DNA of 64,000 bases. Source: Pseudomonas putida. Its GTDB lineage: Bacteria; Pseudomonadota; Gammaproteobacteria; Pseudomonadales; Pseudomonadaceae. The notes beneath the pieces were generated by a model, which worked only from the letters and a program-made list of their open reading frames with translations, was not told the DNA's origin and made no database searches. The stretch spans positions 6,218,001 through 6,282,000 of the forward strand of contig CP163498.1 of NCBI GenBank assembly GCA_041071465.1. The letters are read 5' to 3'. Shown piece by piece: positions 21,692 to 30,027 of the stretch; the stretch's first letter is position 1, and the number at the start of each line of letters is the position of its first letter. The position numbers and the translations under genes were made by a program.

Positions 21692-22920
21692 GTCGAGGTG
21701 CCTTCGTTCGAGAGAAGCATGGATTGCTGGCGCAGATGCCTGATCACATAGCCGAACAGGATCGCGCCCGCCGCGCTGATGCCGGTCAGGGCCAGCAGCG
21801 TGCCGGGATAGCCGTTGCCGGCGGAATACAGCAGCGAGGCCACGAAGGGGCCGGCGGCCACTGCGATCTGCACGGGTGTCGCCATCGCGCCGCTGATGGC
21901 GCCATAAGCGGCCCGACCGTACAGCTCGGCGGGCAAGGCGCCTCGTACGATCGTCATGACGCCATTGCCGATGCCGTAGAGCGCGGCAAACACGACATAC
22001 ACCGGCAGCCACTGCTCGGAAGCAAAGAGCAGGAGCAATGACAGCGGCAGCAGACTGATGGCCGCCATGCCGACCTGGCGCGTGCTGGCCCGCTTGCCGA
22101 CCGTGGCTTGCACCACACGGCCGAGTACCTGCATTGGCCCGATCAGCGCACCGACCCAGGCCGCATTTGCGGCAGAGATGCCATGTGCCTGCAAGACTGG
22201 GATCATGTGCAGCGACATCGCCGCGAACACCAGTGCATTCAGCGTCACAGCCGCCGTGACGAGATAGAACACCGGTTCGCGCATGACCGCGGTGAGATTG
22301 CGGGATCGGGTTTCCGTCCGCGCTGGGGGTGTGCCGTGTGCCGGGCCGCGTCCCTTTGGCAGGCTGGCATGGATGGGCAGGCAGATCAGCAGGTTCGCGG
22401 CCGCATAGATCAACCAGACCTCGCGCCAGCCGACGTGTTGCAACAGCGTTTGCGTCAGCGGCCAGAATACCGTGCTGGCGAAACCGCCGAACAACGTCAG
22501 GTGCGTGATCGCCCGGCGATAGTTGCTGCCATGGACCTGCGTGATGACCGCGAAGGCCGGCTGGTACAAGGTCGCGCTCATGGCCACGCCGATACCGGCC
22601 CACACGAGGTAAAGCTCCGTCGCGTTGTGTACCCGCGAGAGGCACGCGAGCATGACGGCGGCCAGCAAGGCGCCGCTTCCCATCAGCAGACGTCCACCGA
22701 TGCGGTCGATGATGCTGCCGGCCGCGGTCGAAAGCAGTCCCGAGATCAGCAAGGCCACCGAATAAGCCCCGACGATGGCGGGCTTGGACAGGCCGAGTTC
22801 GTCCTGCATGGGCTGCATCAGGACGCCGTAGGCGTAGAACATCGACCCCCACGCGACGATCTGCGTCAGTCCGAGCGAGGGAATCAGCCAGCCGCGAGAG
22901 CGCGGGATGGTGTTGTCCAT
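21688..22920 (-). CDS. MFS transporter of the arsenic operon
   Basis: A 410-residue major-facilitator protein with about twelve hydrophobic segments and the loop GSIIDRIGGRLLMGSG matching the DRxGRR-type motif between helices 2 and 3. Lying between acr3 and arsC, it probably exports an arsenic species. ArsJ and ArsK are MFS arsenic exporters; ArsJ usually sits beside a GAPDH gene, which is absent here, so I do not assign either name. The start at 22920 (MDNTIPRSRGW) lies two bases from the acr3 stop. Confidence 0.8.
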   Translation of the reverse strand: MDNTIPRSRGWLIPSLGLTQIVAWGSMFYAYGVLMQPMQDELGLSKPAIVGAYSVALLISGLLSTAAGSIIDRIGGRLLMGSGALLAAVMLACLSRVHNATELYLVWAGIGVAMSATLYQPAFAVITQVHGSNYRRAITHLTLFGGFASTVFWPLTQTLLQHVGWREVWLIYAAANLLICLPIHASLPKGRGPAHGTPPARTETRSRNLTAVMREPVFYLVTAAVTLNALVFAAMSLHMIPVLQAHGISAANAAWVGALIGPMQVLGRVVQATVGKRASTRQVGMAAISLLPLSLLLLFASEQWLPVYVVFAALYGIGNGVMTIVRGALPAELYGRAAYGAISGAMATPVQIAVAAGPFVASLLYSAGNGYPGTLLALTGISAAGAILFGYVIRHLRQQSMLLSNEGTST

Positions 22921-22922
22921 GA

Positions 22923-23993
22923 TTACGCTTGGCGCTCGTACCAGCCGCGCGAGCGGTTGACCACGCGCACCACCAGCAGCATCACCGGCACCTCGATCAG
23001 CACGCCAACCACGGTGGCCAGCGCCGCGCCCGAGTGGAAGCCGAACAGACTGATGGCGGCGGCCACGGCCAGCTCGAAGAAGTTGCTCGCGCCGATCAGT
23101 GCCGAGGGGCCGGCGATGCTGTGCTTCTCGCCTACCTTGCGGTTGAGCCAGTACGCCAGCCCGGAATTGAAGAACACCTGGATCAGGATCGGCACCGCCA
23201 GCATGGCGATCACCAGCGGTTGCCGGATAATGGCCTCTCCCTGAAAGGCGAACAGTAGCACCAGCGTCAGTAGCAGCGCGGCGATCGACAGCGGGCCAAT
23301 ACGTTCCAGCGCCCGGTCGAACGCAACCTGACCCCGGCGCAGCAGCGCCCGGCGCCAGAGCTGCGCGAGGATGACAGGAATGACGATGTAGAGCGCGACC
23401 GACACCAGTAGCGTGGCCCATGGCACGATGATCGACGACAGGCCCAGCAGGAGGCCGACGACGGGCGCGAAGGCGAACACCATGATGGTGTCGTTCAGCG
23501 CCACCTGCGACAGCGTGAACACCGGATCGCCGCCGGTCAGCCGGCTCCACACGAACACCATCGCCGTGCAGGGCGCGGCGGCCAGCAGGATCAGCCCGGC
23601 GATGTAGCTGTCCAGCTGCCCGGCCGGCAGCCACTGTGCGAAGACATGGCGGATGAAGATCCACGCCAGCAGCGCCATCGAAAACGGCTTGACCGCCCAG
23701 TTCACAAACAGCGTGACGCCGATGCCGCGCCAGTGTCGCCTGACCTGGCCGAGTGCGCCGAAGTCCACCTTCAGCAGCATCGGCACGATCATCACCCAGA
23801 TCAGCAAGCCCACCGGCAGGTTGACCTGGGCGACTTCCAGCTGGCCAATGGCCTGGAACGCGCCCGGCGCGAACTGGCCCAGCGCGATGCCGGCAACGAT
23901 GCACAGCAGCACCCACAGGGTCAGATAGCGCTCGAAGCTGCTCATGGCAGATGCGGCCGGCGCGTGACCGGCCGCTTCGGTTTCTGTAGTCAT
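22923..23993 (-). CDS. acr3: Arsenite efflux permease, ACR3 family
   Basis: A 356-residue, ten-segment membrane protein that expels arsenite using the proton gradient. It has the family hallmark LLAAAPCTAMVFVWSRLTGGDP with the essential Cys, and GPSALIGASNFFELAVAAAI near the end with the conserved Glu. Annotation often names it arsB. The start at 23993 (MTTETEAAGHA) is ten bases from the upstream arsC stop. It is the main export route for arsenite made by the two ArsC enzymes. Confidence 0.94.
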   Translation of the reverse strand: MTTETEAAGHAPAASAMSSFERYLTLWVLLCIVAGIALGQFAPGAFQAIGQLEVAQVNLPVGLLIWVMIVPMLLKVDFGALGQVRRHWRGIGVTLFVNWAVKPFSMALLAWIFIRHVFAQWLPAGQLDSYIAGLILLAAAPCTAMVFVWSRLTGGDPVFTLSQVALNDTIMVFAFAPVVGLLLGLSSIIVPWATLLVSVALYIVIPVILAQLWRRALLRRGQVAFDRALERIGPLSIAALLLTLVLLFAFQGEAIIRQPLVIAMLAVPILIQVFFNSGLAYWLNRKVGEKHSIAGPSALIGASNFFELAVAAAISLFGFHSGAALATVVGVLIEVPVMLLVVRVVNRSRGWYERQA

Positions 23994-24003
23994 CGCGCCG
24001 CCC

Positions 24004-24498
24004 TTACTGGCGGCCGATGTCGCGCAGCTCGCGCTGCAACGACATGGCGTCCAGGCGCTGGAGCGGCAGCGACAGGAACAGTTCAATGCGTCGGCGCAGC
24101 GTGATCGCGGCGTCGAGGAACGCTTTGCGCTGTTGCTCCTCAGTGCCCTCGACGGCTGCCGGATCAGGGACGCCCCAATGCGCCGACACCGGCTTGCCCG
24201 GCCACAGCGGGCAAGCCTCCCCAGCAGCGTTGTCGCAAACTGTAAAGATGAAGTCGAACACCGGCGCACCCGGTGCCACGAACTCGTCCCAGCTCTTGCT
24301 GCGGTAGCCGGTCGTCGGCAGGTGCAGCCGCTCCAGCGTGGCAAGTGCCAGCGGATGAACCTCGCCCTTGGGGTGACTGCCCGCCGAATAAGCGTGGAAG
24401 CGGCCCTTGCCCAGCTCGTTGAGCATGCCTTCGGCAAGGATGGAGCGGGCGGAATTACCCGTGCAAATGAACAATGCGTTGTAGATCGTGTCGGTCAT
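24004..24498 (-). CDS. arsC: Arsenate reductase, low-molecular-weight phosphatase class
   Basis: A 164-residue LMW protein-tyrosine-phosphatase-fold enzyme. The P-loop Cys12 lies in FICTGNSARS, and Cys at CDNAAGEACPLWPGKP gives the second and third redox Cys that pass the disulfide to thioredoxin or mycothiol/glutathione partners. The HWGVPDPAAVEG segment supplies the general acid Asp. It is separated from arsR by four bases, as second gene of the operon. Confidence 0.92.
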   Translation of the reverse strand: MTDTIYNALFICTGNSARSILAEGMLNELGKGRFHAYSAGSHPKGEVHPLALATLERLHLPTTGYRSKSWDEFVAPGAPVFDFIFTVCDNAAGEACPLWPGKPVSAHWGVPDPAAVEGTEEQQRKAFLDAAITLRRRIELFLSLPLQRLDAMSLQRELRDIGRQ

Positions 24499-24502
24499 GG
24501 CG

Positions 24503-24826
24503 TCAGCAGTCGCAGCGGGTGGATTCGGAAACCTCGCACACTCCGCCTTGGCAGCAATGCTCGGTCAGGTAGCCGATCAGGCCGTTCATGTGGTCGTATT
24601 CGGCGCGATAGATCAGGTTGCGGCCTTGCTGCTCGATGCTGACGAGGCCGGCGTGGGCCAGTTCCTTCAGATGGAAGGACAAGGTGTTGCGGGCCACGTC
24701 GAGCTGGTCGGCCAGCACGCTGGGCGTGAGTCCTTCCGGGCCGGCGACGACCAGGGCGCGGAACACACGCAGGCGCTGGGTGTGCGCCAAGGCGCTCAGG
24801 GCGGAAACGGCTTGATCTTCGTTCAT
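24503..24826 (-). CDS. arsR: Arsenic-responsive repressor ArsR
   Basis: A 107-residue winged-helix repressor that leaves DNA when arsenite or antimonite binds. The DNA-binding helix segment is LADQLDVARNTLSFHLKEL. The helix-3 CxC pair of the E. coli type is absent. Instead Cys91, Cys92 and Cys97 near the C-terminus (TEHCCQGGVCEV) match the Acidithiobacillus ArsR sensing site (Cys95/96/102). Two more Cys end the protein. The ATG at 24826 was chosen over one six codons upstream, which lies in the operator. Confidence 0.93.
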   Translation of the reverse strand: MNEDQAVSALSALAHTQRLRVFRALVVAGPEGLTPSVLADQLDVARNTLSFHLKELAHAGLVSIEQQGRNLIYRAEYDHMNGLIGYLTEHCCQGGVCEVSESTRCDC

Positions 24827-24862
24827 GATTCGATAGTACAACAATTATTGAATTAATGGATA
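24827..24862 (-). promoter_or_regulatory. ars operon promoter/operator
   Basis: An AT-rich stretch just upstream of arsR contains an ATTC...GAAT dyad with TTCAATAATTGTTG, like known ArsR operators, and a TACTAT -10-like hexamer reading toward arsR. ArsR should repress its own operon from here. Confidence 0.45.
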
Positions 24863-25551
24863 AGAATCAGCGGGCAAGTCATTCATGGCTTCGCGGCATA
24901 CCGCCGTCGAGTTCTTGGACTATGTTCCGCGCATCACGCCCATCAAAGTCATCGCGGCAGCAAGATGCTTCTATCAAGAGCGGCGGATGCCTTCTCGCAC
25001 CACGGACTAGTTCAAGGGAAGGCAGGATGCCTAGCGGGCGATAGAACTGCACTGCATCCTGATGCGATGTGACCATGTTTGGCCCACACCGCAGGCGCGT
25101 GAACGCAAAGTGCGTTGGATTGAACCAAGCAAAATGCTTCGCCGCAAGATGCTATGTCGATATATCAGGATGCCGAAACAAGCATGACATGCGCGGATTT
25201 CTCCAGGTCCCTCTGGACGTGGAGCAGCGGATGCAATCCCCTGCGCCTTGTGAAACCGTGGGGATATCAGACCATATCGAATCGGTCTTGATGTGCTTGA
25301 CGCACCCCATGACGCTGGCACCGTGAGCGCAATTGTCGAGCGTGCTTCTTCCTTATTACTCGACGGACCGGCAACTGGTCAATTCTTGCATATCGAGCAA
25401 GAGAGAACCACCTGTGACGGGTGCCATGATCTCTTCCGTCCATGTTCCAGGGCATCGCCCCAGGCATCAGCCACAGGCATAACGAAAAAACAGCCCCTTG
25501 GTGGGGCAAGAAGGAGCCGGTGATGTAGCGCTTCCGAAAGGAGACGAAAAC
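24863..25551. other. Long non-coding region with GATGC repeats, upstream of bisR-like gene
   Basis: About 690 bases without a convincing gene. Seven direct GATGC pentamers and one inverted copy occur at 24964-25234. They fall in two classes: GCAAGATGCT (24960 and 25144 areas) and GGATGCC (24985, 25025, 25168). The stretch 25410-25500 is a plausible leader. It may hold the promoter of the regulatory module and binding sites for an ICE regulator or ParB-like protein. Confidence 0.4.
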
Positions 25552-26298
25552 ATGCACAAGGAGCCACCACTATCAAAGGTGTTCTATCGTCCCATCGAAG
25601 CTGCCATACGGTGGGCTGGGTTGTTGCGGTACGAAGCGGTGATCGTCGCATCGATCGCATCACCGCGTTGTCTGCCGCAGATGTTGGACTGCCCGCGATG
25701 GAACGAGTGTCGGCTGTACTCGGAACGCATCTACGACGGTATCCTCAACGCCGAACTACCCTTCGGCAAGAACGGGATCACACTTAATGACCCAGATCTG
25801 GTGAGTTCACTCGATCTGACCGTCCGCCATGTCGATCTGAAGCGGTGGATGCGCACCCACTATCCCGAGCATCGGCCGGGATTTCTGTTCAGTCGCGGCG
25901 AGCGCATGGTGCATCCCTTCATCACCATCGAGACAGGACAGGCAATCCTGCTGGAACGGCTGGCTCTGCAGGCCGCGCTGGACCATAGCCGACGCGAGAT
26001 GCGCGAACTGCAACAGCAACACGAAGTCTTGCTAAAGCAGTCCGCCGTACTGCTGGCTCCCAAGCAGTGCGTGATCAGTGATCGGGCGGAAACTACATAC
26101 CTGAACATCATCGGCGGCATGCTGACGCTGATGCTGAGCCAATCCCCATCCGGCGTGCCGTACTCCAGCTTCAAGACGCAGGAGGCCATCGTCACCGCAT
26201 TGCTCGCCCACTATGGCGGCACCATGGGCATCACGGAGCGAACCTTGAACGGCAAGTTCGCCAATGCCAGGAAGAATGTCCGTAGCGCAGCCGCGTGA
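25552..26298 (+). CDS. bisR: Conserved ICE protein ahead of alpA, candidate BisR-like repressor
   Basis: A 248-residue protein with no motif I can name. A coiled-coil-like helix lies near residues 135-170 (LERLALQAALDHSRREMREL), and a C-terminal region (SSFKTQEAIVTALLAHYGGT to NGKFANARKNV) looks helical and basic. An AAAGGAG site precedes the ATG. In ICEclc the gene just upstream of alpA in the same orientation is bisR, a repressor of the alpA promoter of similar length with no known domain. Position and size match, but I could not compare sequences. The name is inference; the gene itself is well supported. Confidence 0.6.
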   Translation: MHKEPPLSKVFYRPIEAAIRWAGLLRYEAVIVASIASPRCLPQMLDCPRWNECRLYSERIYDGILNAELPFGKNGITLNDPDLVSSLDLTVRHVDLKRWMRTHYPEHRPGFLFSRGERMVHPFITIETGQAILLERLALQAALDHSRREMRELQQQHEVLLKQSAVLLAPKQCVISDRAETTYLNIIGGMLTLMLSQSPSGVPYSSFKTQEAIVTALLAHYGGTMGITERTLNGKFANARKNVRSAAA

Positions 26299-26416
26299 AT
26301 TCTTCCATCTTGTATGTGCAGTCGCGGAGATTGCATTTGCAATGTTTTTCCGCAGCCATGTCTATTGAATAGAGGTCACGCCAACAAACGCTACTGAGCG
26401 TTCAGGAGTGACCGCC
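26299..26416 (+). promoter_or_regulatory. alpA promoter region with ATTGCA-TT-TGCAAT dyad
   Basis: The spacer between the bisR-like gene and alpA holds the palindrome ATTGCATTTGCAAT (26330-26343) and an AT-rich stretch (TCTATTGAATAGAG around 26361). In ICEclc this interval is the bistable alpA promoter, so the palindrome is a candidate operator. Confidence 0.45.
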
Positions 26417-26629
26417 ATGTCGCAAATACCTGTACTGCCACCGCACGAGCGCCGCATCCTGCGGCTCGATGAAGTTGAAGCGAAGTCCGGCTTCAAACGC
26501 GCCCACATCTACAACCTGATGAAGAAGCGCCAGTTTCCGCAGGCGTTGCGCCTGGGCGTGCGCGCCGTGGGCTGGGATTCGGTCGAGATCGACCAGTGGA
26601 TCGCCGAACGCCTCAACAACCGGACCTGA
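26417..26629 (+). CDS. alpA: AlpA-family DNA-binding regulator
   Basis: A 70-residue MerR/Xis-like winged-helix protein. The helix-turn-helix LDEVEAKSGFKRAHIYNLMK and the following KRQFPQALRLG and VGWDSVEIDQWIAER are the family signature. AlpA proteins activate excisionase or integrase genes; in ICEclc this gene heads the operon that includes parA, shi, bisD and bisC. The ATG at 26417 has a CAGGAG site at good distance; a GTG at 26408 would sit right on that site. Confidence 0.88.
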   Translation: MSQIPVLPPHERRILRLDEVEAKSGFKRAHIYNLMKKRQFPQALRLGVRAVGWDSVEIDQWIAERLNNRT

Positions 26630-26671
26630 CCCGCTCCCCCTCGATTTTCCCATCGCCAAACGGAGAGCGCC

Positions 26672-27547
26672 ATGCAGGTCGTATCCATAATTTCAACGAA
26701 AGGCGGCGTAGGCAAGACGACTACGGCCGCCAACCTCGGCGGCCTCGCCGCGGACGCGGGGCTGCGTGTGCTGCTGCTCGATCTCGACGTGCAGCCGACC
26801 TTGTCGTCCTATTACGAGCTGGCACACCGCGCTGCCGGCGGTATCTATGAGTTGCTGGCGTTCAACGAACGCGCCCTCGATCAGTTGGTGTCCCGCACCA
26901 TCATCGCGGGCCTGGACCTGGTGCTCTCGAACGATCACCGGGGTGAACTGAACACGTTGCTACTGCACGCGCCAGACGGACGCCTGAGACTGCGGCACCT
27001 GCTGCCGGCGCTGGCGCCGCTTTATGACCTGGTGCTGATCGACACCCAGGGTGCACGCTCGGTGCTGTTGGAGATGGCGGTGCTCGCCTCTGACCTGGCG
27101 CTGTCGCCCGTGACCCCGGAAATTCTCGCTGCCCGCGAACTGCGACGCGGCACCATGCAGTTGCTGGAGGACATCGCGCCATACCGGCACCTCGGCATCG
27201 AACCGCCATCCCTGCACCTGCTCATCAATCGCGTCCACCCCGTGTCCGCGAATGCACGGATGATCCAGCAGGCGCTGCGCGACCTGTTCCAGGACCATGC
27301 CGGCATATGCGTGCTGGGCACCGACGTGCCGGCCATCGAGGCCTATCCGCGCGCCGCAACCCGCGGCCTGCCGGTGCATCGCGTCGAGCATCGCCAGCCG
27401 CCGGGCAGAGTTGCGCCCGCCGCGCTCGACACCATGCGCGCGCTCGCCGGCGAACTGTTCCCACAGTGGCAAGACAGATTTGCCCTCGTGTCCGGCCGTC
27501 CTCCTCGTTCCATTGAAACCGGGAGGTCACATGGCGAACGCACATGA
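26672..27547 (+). CDS. parA: ParA-family ATPase
   Basis: A 291-residue P-loop ATPase. The deviant Walker A motif STKGGVGKTTTAANLG lies at residues 8-23, with LLLDLDVQPT as the A' motif and LVLIDTQGARS as Walker B. Such proteins segregate plasmids and ICEs, and in ICEclc ParA together with Shi halts division of transfer-competent cells. It overlaps the next gene by 17 bases. The C-terminal tail past residue 255 is basic and variable. Confidence 0.92.
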   Translation: MQVVSIISTKGGVGKTTTAANLGGLAADAGLRVLLLDLDVQPTLSSYYELAHRAAGGIYELLAFNERALDQLVSRTIIAGLDLVLSNDHRGELNTLLLHAPDGRLRLRHLLPALAPLYDLVLIDTQGARSVLLEMAVLASDLALSPVTPEILAARELRRGTMQLLEDIAPYRHLGIEPPSLHLLINRVHPVSANARMIQQALRDLFQDHAGICVLGTDVPAIEAYPRAATRGLPVHRVEHRQPPGRVAPAALDTMRALAGELFPQWQDRFALVSGRPPRSIETGRSHGERT

Positions 27548-27791
27548 ACTGGCCCGCGGCCACAAACGGCTGCGCGCCCTGATTGAGTTTGCGGTGAGCG
27601 AAGGCTGGCACGTCAAGCGCACACGGGGCGGACACCTCAAGTTCACCAAGGCCGGCTGCGCCGCCATCTACACCAGCTCAACAGCGAGCGACTACCGGGC
27701 GGATCTCAACGCCCGTGCACAGATCCGCCGCGCCGAGCGCGAGGCCCGCATGGCCCGGGCCGTCAACGCCGAGGGATGTGGTCATGGCTGA
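27531..27791 (+). CDS. shi: Shi-like growth-arrest protein with HicA-like core
   Basis: An 86-residue basic protein placed exactly between parA and the parB/bisD-like gene, overlapping both; in ICEclc that place is held by shi, needed with parA for arresting division. Its core EGWHVKRTRGGHLKFTKAGC, then SDYRADLNARAQIRRAER, reads like the small double-stranded-RNA-binding fold of HicA toxins (GW..RT.GSH..F). The HicA resemblance is my reading and the catalytic His may be the one in GGHLKF. A GGGAGG site lies within the parA end. No HicB partner is seen. Confidence 0.65.
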   Translation: MANAHELARGHKRLRALIEFAVSEGWHVKRTRGGHLKFTKAGCAAIYTSSTASDYRADLNARAQIRRAEREARMARAVNAEGCGHG

Positions 27792-29448
27792 GATGACCTC
27801 CCAGGACATGGCCGGCAAGCTGCTTGCCGCCGGGTTCGAGCGCAGTGGGCCATCGGCCACGGCCTTGAGCGACCCGATCGCCGACACGCCGATGGTCGTG
27901 ACGCTGGACCAGTTGCGGCCCTACGACCACGACCCCCGCAAAAAGCGCAACTCGGCCTACGATGAAATCAAGGCCTCCATCCGAGAGCGCGGCCTGGACG
28001 CGGCGCCAGCGATCACACGCCGTCCTGGCGAGGCGCACTACATCATCCGCAACGGCGGCAACACCAGGCTGGCGATCCTGCGTGAACTCTGGGCGGAGAC
28101 CAAGGACGAACGCTTCTTCCGCATATCGTGCCTGTTCCGGCCGTGGCCTGCGCGCGGAGAGATCGTCGCCCTGACCGGGCACCTCGCCGAGAACGAACTA
28201 CGCGGCGGCCTCACGTTCATCGAGCGCGCCCTGGGCGTCGAGAAAGCCCGCGAGTTCTATGAGGCTGAAAGCGGCACCACCCTGAGCCAGTCCGAGCTGG
28301 CCCGCCGCCTGGCCGCCGACGGCTTCCCAGTCCAGCAGTCGCACATCAGCCGCATGGCTGACGCGGTGCGCTACCTGCTGCCCGCGATCCCGACCGTCCT
28401 ATACGGGGGCCTCGGCCGCCACCAGGTCGAGCGGCTGTCGGTCATGCGCAAAGCCAGCGAACGCACGTGGGAGCACTATGCCAAAGGCCGCTCCCTGCCG
28501 CTGGACTTCGACAGCTTCTTTCTGGAGGCGCTGTCGCAATTTGATGTCCAGCCCGACGAGTTCTCGCCGCCGCGTGTGCAGGACGAGTTGATCGGTCAGA
28601 TGTCCGAGCTGCTGGGCATCGACTACGACGTGCTCGCCTTGGACCTGACCGAATCCGAGAGCCGCCACCGCGCCCTGGTCAGCGACCCAACCCCGCCATC
28701 GGCGCCGCCGGCATTGCCCGAGCCTGGGGCCATCGCACGGCCGCCGATCGAACCGGCACCGCCCCCCACTACAACTGCACCTTCTGCGGGCCACTCTGCC
28801 GACGCGCCGACAAGGCCCCGGGACGATGGGGCCCCGAGCGAGGCATCCGCAGCCAGCCCTGCGGCAGCGAATGGCGGTCTGCTTGACGAGCACATCATCT
28901 CTCCGGCACCCACGACGGAGCGGCTCCAGTCCATCCAGCGCATGGTCGCCGACCAGTTGGGCGATGCGCTGCCGCCCGACTTCTCGGCCAACGTCTTGCA
29001 GTCGATTCCCGTGCAGGCCGGTGGCCTCTATCCCATCTCGGACATCTGGTATATCGACCCTGGCCTCGACACACCCGACCGCCTGCGCATCCACATCGCG
29101 CAGTTCGCGCGCGAGATCGCGGGCGAGGCCGACCTGGACGCGTGTGTCGAGGATCGTTCTGATGGCATCGGGTTCACGTGTCGTGCCCCAGCCCAGGCTT
29201 CGTCGCCGCTCGCACGCGCCGTGCTCGCACTACTGGTTTCCCTGGCCGGTCAGCAGCCAGCCGGCGTCGGCTTGGACAGCGGGCAACTCATCACAGACCT
29301 GCCAGCGCTGTTGCACGGCCAGGGTCAACGTCGTGACGGCGGGGCCCGGCGATTGAGCGACACCGCGCTGGTCAAGCTGTTTCGTCTGCTGCGGCTGGCC
29401 CGGCGCCTGCTGGATCTGGAAGCCGGCGCTGTCGGTTCTGGGATCTGA
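27784..29448 (+). CDS. bisD: ParB-domain protein, candidate BisD
   Basis: A 554-residue protein. An N-terminal ParB/sulfiredoxin-type domain is seen at about residues 38-170, with VTLDQLRPYDHDPRKKRN, RNGGNTRLAIL and GHLAENELRGGLTFIERALG. A helix-turn-helix follows (SQSELARRLAADGFPVQQSHISRM). A proline/alanine-rich linker (about 300-365) leads to a C-terminal domain. This is the PFGI-1-class ParB family. In ICEclc the equivalent gene, bisD, works with bisC as a transcription activator of transfer genes rather than in partition. It overlaps shi by eight bases and is 15 bases from the next gene. Confidence 0.8.
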   Translation: MAEMTSQDMAGKLLAAGFERSGPSATALSDPIADTPMVVTLDQLRPYDHDPRKKRNSAYDEIKASIRERGLDAAPAITRRPGEAHYIIRNGGNTRLAILRELWAETKDERFFRISCLFRPWPARGEIVALTGHLAENELRGGLTFIERALGVEKAREFYEAESGTTLSQSELARRLAADGFPVQQSHISRMADAVRYLLPAIPTVLYGGLGRHQVERLSVMRKASERTWEHYAKGRSLPLDFDSFFLEALSQFDVQPDEFSPPRVQDELIGQMSELLGIDYDVLALDLTESESRHRALVSDPTPPSAPPALPEPGAIARPPIEPAPPPTTTAPSAGHSADAPTRPRDDGAPSEASAASPAAANGGLLDEHIISPAPTTERLQSIQRMVADQLGDALPPDFSANVLQSIPVQAGGLYPISDIWYIDPGLDTPDRLRIHIAQFAREIAGEADLDACVEDRSDGIGFTCRAPAQASSPLARAVLALLVSLAGQQPAGVGLDSGQLITDLPALLHGQGQRRDGGARRLSDTALVKLFRLLRLARRLLDLEAGAVGSGI

Positions 29449-29463
29449 GCGAGGGAGGCCTGC

Positions 29464-30024
29464 ATGTCCGCACCGAACCCACTCAACCAGGCCGTCATCG
29501 CGCAGGCACTCTACGACCTACGAAACGGGCAACTGCGTCGCTGCAAGGCGATGGGGTTCGGCGAGGAAGAGCTGGATGCGCTCAAGCATCCGGCGCTGAT
29601 CAGCGTGCTGGCCAATGCCAACGTCTCCTGGTGCTCTGTCTCGGTGAACCGGGAAGTGCTCCGGCGATTGCTCAAACAGGCGCAGGACGTGGAGAAGGAG
29701 ATCGCCACCGTCGATCGCATGCTGCGCCTGGGTGCCAGTACCGAAATGGTGAGCCGCTTCTACGGGCTGACACATCAGGAAGTCGCACTTCGGCGCGAAG
29801 TTCTCGGCCTGCCCAAACGCAAGGGGCGCCATCCGGTTCTGGACGAGGAGCAGGACACCGAGCTGTGGCGGCGCTGGAAGGTCGTGACCAGCAGCAGGAA
29901 CGTCGAGCTGGAGGATGAGACCTCGGTTCTTGATGCGGCAATGGACCTCGCCGAAGGCATGGAGCTGCCGCTGTCGGTGGTCTGGGCTGCGATCAAGAAC
30001 TGGATCGATCAGGGACTGGGTTGA
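29464..30024 (+). CDS. bisC: DUF2857 protein, candidate BisC (FlhC-like activator)
   Basis: A 186-residue protein with an FlhC-like helical layout: LRNGQLRRCKAMGFGEEELD near the start, a repeat of amphipathic helices, then the helix-turn-helix-like stretch SRFYGLTHQEVALRREVLGL. It matches DUF2857 as I recall it. In ICEclc the gene after bisD is bisC, a distant FlhC relative that joins BisD to turn on the inrR and integrase promoters. Position, length and fold agree. It is three bases from the next gene, so one operon from alpA is likely. Confidence 0.75.
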   Translation: MSAPNPLNQAVIAQALYDLRNGQLRRCKAMGFGEEELDALKHPALISVLANANVSWCSVSVNREVLRRLLKQAQDVEKEIATVDRMLRLGASTEMVSRFYGLTHQEVALRREVLGLPKRKGRHPVLDEEQDTELWRRWKVVTSSRNVELEDETSVLDAAMDLAEGMELPLSVVWAAIKNWIDQGLG

Positions 30025-30027
30025 ATC

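Noticed and set aside
21688..22920. Naming the MFS gene arsJ
   Set aside because: ArsJ works with a GAPDH gene that is absent here, so the substrate is left open.
25069..25326. 85-residue frame in the GATGC repeat region
   Set aside because: No ribosome site, no protein-like composition, and repeats explain the sequence better.
27531..27791. HicAB toxin-antitoxin pair
   Set aside because: No HicB-like partner is next to it; the genes on each side are ParA and a ParB-domain protein, so the Shi position fits better.
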